Shown here: positions 60,731-64,000 of the stretch, one piece after another
Layout of the letters: each line of letters starts with the position of its first letter
Position numbering within the stretch: position 1 is the first letter of the stretch
Source: Nevskia sp035651715
Lineage (GTDB): Bacteria; Pseudomonadota; Gammaproteobacteria; Nevskiales; Nevskiaceae
Assembly (NCBI GenBank): GCA_035651715.1
Contig: DASRFD010000047.1
Span: forward strand, 77,310 to 141,309
Reading direction: 5' to 3'
DNA: 64,000 nt
Position numbers and translations under genes: made by a program
Notes under the pieces: generated by a model
Seen by the model: the letters and a program-made list of their open reading frames with translations, nothing else
Told to the model about the DNA's origin: nothing
Database searches by the model: none

Positions 60731-63302
60731 ATGCGCCGGCCGCGGCGGCGCTGCCCAGGCCGCCGCGCGACTCGATGCCCGCCAGCAGGCCGGGAAAATC
60801 CCCGGCCGGCACGGCGCGGCTGTAGTGGAAGCCCTGCACCTGGTCGCAGCCGCGGTCCTGCAGGTAGCGCAGCTGCTCGTCGTTCTCCACGCCCTCGGCC
60901 ACCACGCGGATGTCGAGGCTGTGGGCCATGCTGATGATGGCGTTGATGATCGCCGCGTCGGCGGCGTCGGTGGCGAGGTCGCGCACGAAGGAGCGGTCGA
61001 TCTTGATCTTGTCGATGGGGAAGCGCGTCAGGTAGGACAGGCTGGAGTAACCGGTGCCGAAGTCGTCGATCACCACCGTGACGCCGAGCCGGCGCAGGTC
61101 GCGCAGGATTTCGGCGCTCTCCTCCGGCTTTTGCATCAGCGTGCTCTCGGTGATCTCGATCTCCAGGCAGGACGGCTCGAGCCCGCTCTGCCTGAGCACG
61201 TTGCGCACGATGTCCGGCCACGCCTTCTGCTGGAACTGGCGCGGCGACACGTTCACCGCCAGCATGATGCGCCGCCCCAGCCGGCGCTGGATCGCCACGC
61301 CCTCCTCGCAGGCGGTGCGCAGCACCCATTCGCCGATCTGCAGGATCTGGCCGCTCTCCTCCGCCACCGGGATGAAGCGCTCGGGCGAGACCTCGCCCTG
61401 CAGCTGGCACTGCCAGCGCAGCAGCGCCTCCATGCCGGTGACGCGGCCGTCGCTGAGCGACACTTCCGGCTGGTAGTGGACGCACAGCTCGCGGCTTTCG
61501 ATGGCGCGGCGCAGCGCCGAGCCCAGCGCCAGCTTGTCCTTGGTCTGCTGCAGCATGGCCTGGCTGAACCACTGGAAGTTGCTGCGCCCGGCGGCCTTGG
61601 CCTGGTACATGGCGGTATCGGCGTACTTCAGCAGCGAGGTGGCGTCGCCGCCGTCGGCGGGATACAGGCAGGCGCCGATGCTCGGCGTGACCAGCAGCTC
61701 GTGGCCCTCGATCAGCATCGGCGCCGACACCGACTGCATCACCTGGTCGATCACCGGCAGCAGGTCCTCGCGCCGGCGCACCTCGGTCAGCAGCAGCACG
61801 AACTCGTCGCCGCCCAGCCGCGCCACCGTGTCGACCTCGCGCACGCAGCGCCGCAGGCGCTGCGAGATGGTCAGCAGCAGCTGGTCGCCGATGGGATGGC
61901 CGAGCAGGTCGTTGACCCGCTTGAAGTGGTCCAGGTCCATCATCAGCACCGCCACCTGCAGCTCGTGGCGCTGGGCGTGGCGGATCGCCATGCCCAGGCG
62001 GTCGAGCAGCAGCGCGCGGTTGGGCAGGCCGGTCAGCGCGTCGTGGTGCGCCATGTGGCGGATGTAGGCCTCGGCGTGCTTGCGCTGGGTGATGTCGTAG
62101 GCCACCTTGAGGAACCCGTTGACGCGGCCGCCGTCGTCGCGCATGGCGGTGATGGCCACGTTCACCGGCAGGCGCGAGCCGTCCTTGCGCAGGTAGGTCC
62201 ATTCGCGCTCGTCGGCGTAGTCGCGGCTGCCGGAGGCGACGATCACCTGGAAGTTGGGCGGGATGTCGGTGCCGACCTGCTGCGACAGCTCGTCGGCGCG
62301 CCGCTCCAGCTCGGCCGGGTCGTGCATCACCACCGCCGGCTGGCCGACCAGCTCCTGCCGCGCGTAGCCGAGCAGGCGCTCGGCGGCGGGATTGGCGGCG
62401 AGGATGGTGCCGTCGGTGTTGGTGGCGATGATGCTGAACGGCAGGCAGTCGAGGATCGACTGGCGCAGGGTGTCGGCCTGGGCCAGGCGCAGCAGCTTCT
62501 CGGCGTGGAGGCGCTCGGTGATGTCGATCACCGAGGCCAGCACGAAGTCGCCCTCGGCGGTGCGCAGCGGGTTGAGGCCGATCTCGATCGGCACCTCGGT
62601 GCCGTCCTTGCGCAGGCCGAACAGCTCGCGCCCGGCGCCCATGGCGCGCGTGTCCGGGCGGGCGAAGAAGTGGCCGCGGTGCTGCGCATGGTGGGCGCGG
62701 AAGCGCGGCGGGATCAGGGTTTCGATCGGCCGGCCCAGCAGCTCCTGGCGGCTGTAGCCGAACAGCTTCTCCGCCTGCGAGTTGACCAGCACCATGCCGC
62801 CGTGGCGGTTGACCAGCAGCATCGCGTTCGGCGCCGCGTCCACCACCAGGCGCAGCCGCTCCTCGGCCCGCTTGCGCGCGGTGACGTCGATGATCGAGGC
62901 CAGCACGAACACGCCTTCCGGCAGGTGCAGCGGGTTGAGGCCGATCTCGACCGGCACTTCCGAGCCGTCCTTGCGCAGGCCGTAGAGGTCGCCGCCGGCG
63001 CCCATGGCGCGCGCGTCGGGCCGGCTGAAGTAACCCTCGCGCGACTGGCCGTGGCCGCCGCGGAAGCGCTCCGGCACCAGCATCTCCACCGGGCGGCCGA
63101 GCAGCTCCAGGCGGTCATAGCCGAACAGCTTCTCGGCCTGCGCGTTGACCAGCGCGATCGCGCCCTCGGCGTCGATCATGATCATGGCGTTGGGCGCCGC
63201 CTCCATCACCGGGCGCAAGTGCTGCCCGGCGCCGCCGGGCGCGGACGGCACAGCCTCCCCCATGGACTGATTCGCCGCCTGTGGCCGCTCCTGCCTCGAC
63301 AT
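60726..63302 (-). CDS. PAS-PAS-PAS-GGDEF-EAL c-di-GMP protein
   Basis: The 858-residue protein has three PAS domains (about 25-145, 150-270 and 285-405; the first two are close duplicates containing VNAQAEKLFGYDRLELLGRP and VNSQAEKLFGYSRQELLGRP). A GGDEF domain (ARLGGDEFVLLLTEV) and an EAL domain follow. The EAL domain has GMEALLRWQ, VNVSPRQFQQ, EITESTLM, IDDFGTGYSS, DKIKIDRSFV and VVAEGVEND. Both catalytic motifs are intact, so cyclase and phosphodiesterase activity are both possible. No membrane segment is seen. Confidence 0.93.
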   Translation of the reverse strand: MSRQERPQAANQSMGEAVPSAPGGAGQHLRPVMEAAPNAMIMIDAEGAIALVNAQAEKLFGYDRLELLGRPVEMLVPERFRGGHGQSREGYFSRPDARAMGAGGDLYGLRKDGSEVPVEIGLNPLHLPEGVFVLASIIDVTARKRAEERLRLVVDAAPNAMLLVNRHGGMVLVNSQAEKLFGYSRQELLGRPIETLIPPRFRAHHAQHRGHFFARPDTRAMGAGRELFGLRKDGTEVPIEIGLNPLRTAEGDFVLASVIDITERLHAEKLLRLAQADTLRQSILDCLPFSIIATNTDGTILAANPAAERLLGYARQELVGQPAVVMHDPAELERRADELSQQVGTDIPPNFQVIVASGSRDYADEREWTYLRKDGSRLPVNVAITAMRDDGGRVNGFLKVAYDITQRKHAEAYIRHMAHHDALTGLPNRALLLDRLGMAIRHAQRHELQVAVLMMDLDHFKRVNDLLGHPIGDQLLLTISQRLRRCVREVDTVARLGGDEFVLLLTEVRRREDLLPVIDQVMQSVSAPMLIEGHELLVTPSIGACLYPADGGDATSLLKYADTAMYQAKAAGRSNFQWFSQAMLQQTKDKLALGSALRRAIESRELCVHYQPEVSLSDGRVTGMEALLRWQCQLQGEVSPERFIPVAEESGQILQIGEWVLRTACEEGVAIQRRLGRRIMLAVNVSPRQFQQKAWPDIVRNVLRQSGLEPSCLEIEITESTLMQKPEESAEILRDLRRLGVTVVIDDFGTGYSSLSYLTRFPIDKIKIDRSFVRDLATDAADAAIINAIISMAHSLDIRVVAEGVENDEQLRYLQDRGCDQVQGFHYSRAVPAGDFPGLLAGIESRGGLGSAAAAGAS

Positions 63303-63533
63303 GCTGCCTCTCTCCCGTACCGCCTGCTCCGCCGCGCCTCGCGCGCGATCCCCTGCGACTGATCGGAATGCTAGTGGCTGCGGCCGCGGCGGCGGATGGT
63401 CAATACTTCCTGTCGCCGCCGACGGGCGCCCGGCGGTAGTGCCGGACCGACGAGCAGGACGCGAGCTGACGCCGGCCTCAGGCGGGCGCCGCGGCGGCAG
63501 ACCTTTGCAGTACCCGATCCGCCGCGGCCGGGC

Positions 63534-63574
63534 GGCAAAACAAAGCCCCGCCGGGCGCTCAGGCCCGGCGGGGC
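63534..63574 (-). terminator. Rho-independent terminator of the alkaline-phosphatase-family gene
   Basis: On the - strand GCCCCGCCGGGC (63574-63563), loop of six bases, GCCCGGCGGGGC (63556-63545) is a perfect 12-bp stem. It is followed on the same strand by TTTGTTTTG (63544-63536). This is the best intrinsic terminator in the window, 16 bases after the stop codon of the gene at 63591. Confidence 0.85.
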
Positions 63575-63590
63575 GGATCCGCTGGCCGCT

Positions 63591-64000
63591 TCAGAACAGG
63601 CTGGGCAGCGTGGTGGTGCCTTCCTTCTGCACCGCCTGCAGCTGCGCCGGATCCAGGCCCAGGGCCTTGAGGATGGTCGGCGCGATCTGCGTGGTGCCGA
63701 CCGCCGTGGACACGGTGCCGGCCTTGAGGCCGCTCTTCGACACGATCAGCGCCACGTTGGTGTCGTCCACCGTGCCGCCGCCGTGCTCGGCGATCTTCTT
63801 CGAGCTGCCGGAATAGATCACGCCGGCGTCGGGCTGGATGAAGATGTCGGGCGCGCGCGCCGCGGCGACGGCGTCGGTCTTGGAGGTCGAATCGCCGTAA
63901 ATCCCCGCCAGCGCCGAGCCGGAGATGATGCCGTTGCCGCCGCTGCCGAAGATGGTGCCGGACGGCAAGGTGTCGGCGTGAATCAGGGCGGCGTCGGCTT
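63591..64000 (-). CDS. Alkaline phosphatase superfamily protein (C-terminal part, 5' end outside window)
   Basis: The frame stays open to the right edge, so only the C-terminal 135 or so residues are visible. The fragment has PDIFIQPDAGVIYSG, a metal-ligand His in AEHGGGTVDDTNVALIVS, and GTTQIAPTILKALGLDP. These belong to the type I phosphodiesterase/nucleotide pyrophosphatase branch of the alkaline phosphatase superfamily. Its start is not in the window. A strong terminator follows. The substrate is unknown. Confidence 0.85.
   Translation of the reverse strand, partial: ADAALIHADTLPSGTIFGSGGNGIISGSALAGIYGDSTSKTDAVAAARAPDIFIQPDAGVIYSGSSKKIAEHGGGTVDDTNVALIVSKSGLKAGTVSTAVGTTQIAPTILKALGLDPAQLQAVQKEGTTTLPSLF

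Overview
The window is a roughly 70% G+C chromosomal segment with no tRNA, rRNA, IS element or CRISPR array that I can see. Gene content and order suggest a gammaproteobacterium of the Nevskiales/Xanthomonadales type. The support is polar-flagellum genes in Pseudomonas-like order (fliNOPQR-flhB, flhA-flhF-flhG-fliA-cheYZA-motCD), a T2SS-type secretin, an S53 peptidase, a wax-ester synthase and a KstD-like flavoprotein. The taxonomic placement is an inference.

Region 1 (1-25100, all + strand) is a flagellar and chemotaxis block. It starts inside fliN, runs through the export gate (fliOPQR, flhB, flhA) with an HDOD gene between flhB and flhA, and continues with flhF/flhG (number and placement), fliA (sigma-28), cheY-cheZ-cheA, a motC/motD-like stator pair and a cheW. 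A probable sigma-28 promoter then opens a second chemosensory module (STAS, cheY, cheA, cheW, a soluble five-PAS MCP, a 62-codon unknown gene, cheR, cheD, cheB, a short membrane MCP). This order resembles the Che2/F7 systems, so two CheA pathways are joined and share one cheR/cheD/cheB set.

Region 2 (25184-31560) holds a degenerate-GGDEF/EAL protein and a WS/DGAT acyltransferase on the - strand. Divergent from them is a three-gene operon for a KstD-like dehydrogenase, a nitronate-monooxygenase-family flavoprotein and a DsbA-fold isomerase, suggesting lipid, steroid or aromatic metabolism.

Region 3 (31868-43387) is the most interesting part. A CpxR/CpxA-like two-component system is surrounded by exported proteins: a secretin, an S53 peptidase with a rhombosortase-type C-terminus, an Ig-like lipoprotein, an NHL-repeat lipoprotein and a DUF4394 lipoprotein. 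Upstream of five of these transcription units, and of a sixth gene at 56256, lies a direct repeat of GTAAA-like half-sites with an 11-bp period. In five of the six sites a TANNNT-like -10 element begins exactly 33 bp after the start of the second half-site. I read this as a local envelope/secretion regulon that includes the regulator itself, whose mRNA appears to carry a long multi-hairpin leader.

Region 4 (43409-64000) contains a TetR/SDR pair divergent from a complete RND efflux operon, with a clear operator. It also holds a thioesterase, a hemerythrin-domain protein, several hypothetical proteins, a methyltransferase facing a LysR regulator, an AraC regulator, a structured non-coding stretch, a DUF2058 protein, an FMN reductase, an OprP-type porin, a three-PAS GGDEF-EAL protein, and the end of an alkaline-phosphatase-superfamily gene that runs off the right edge.
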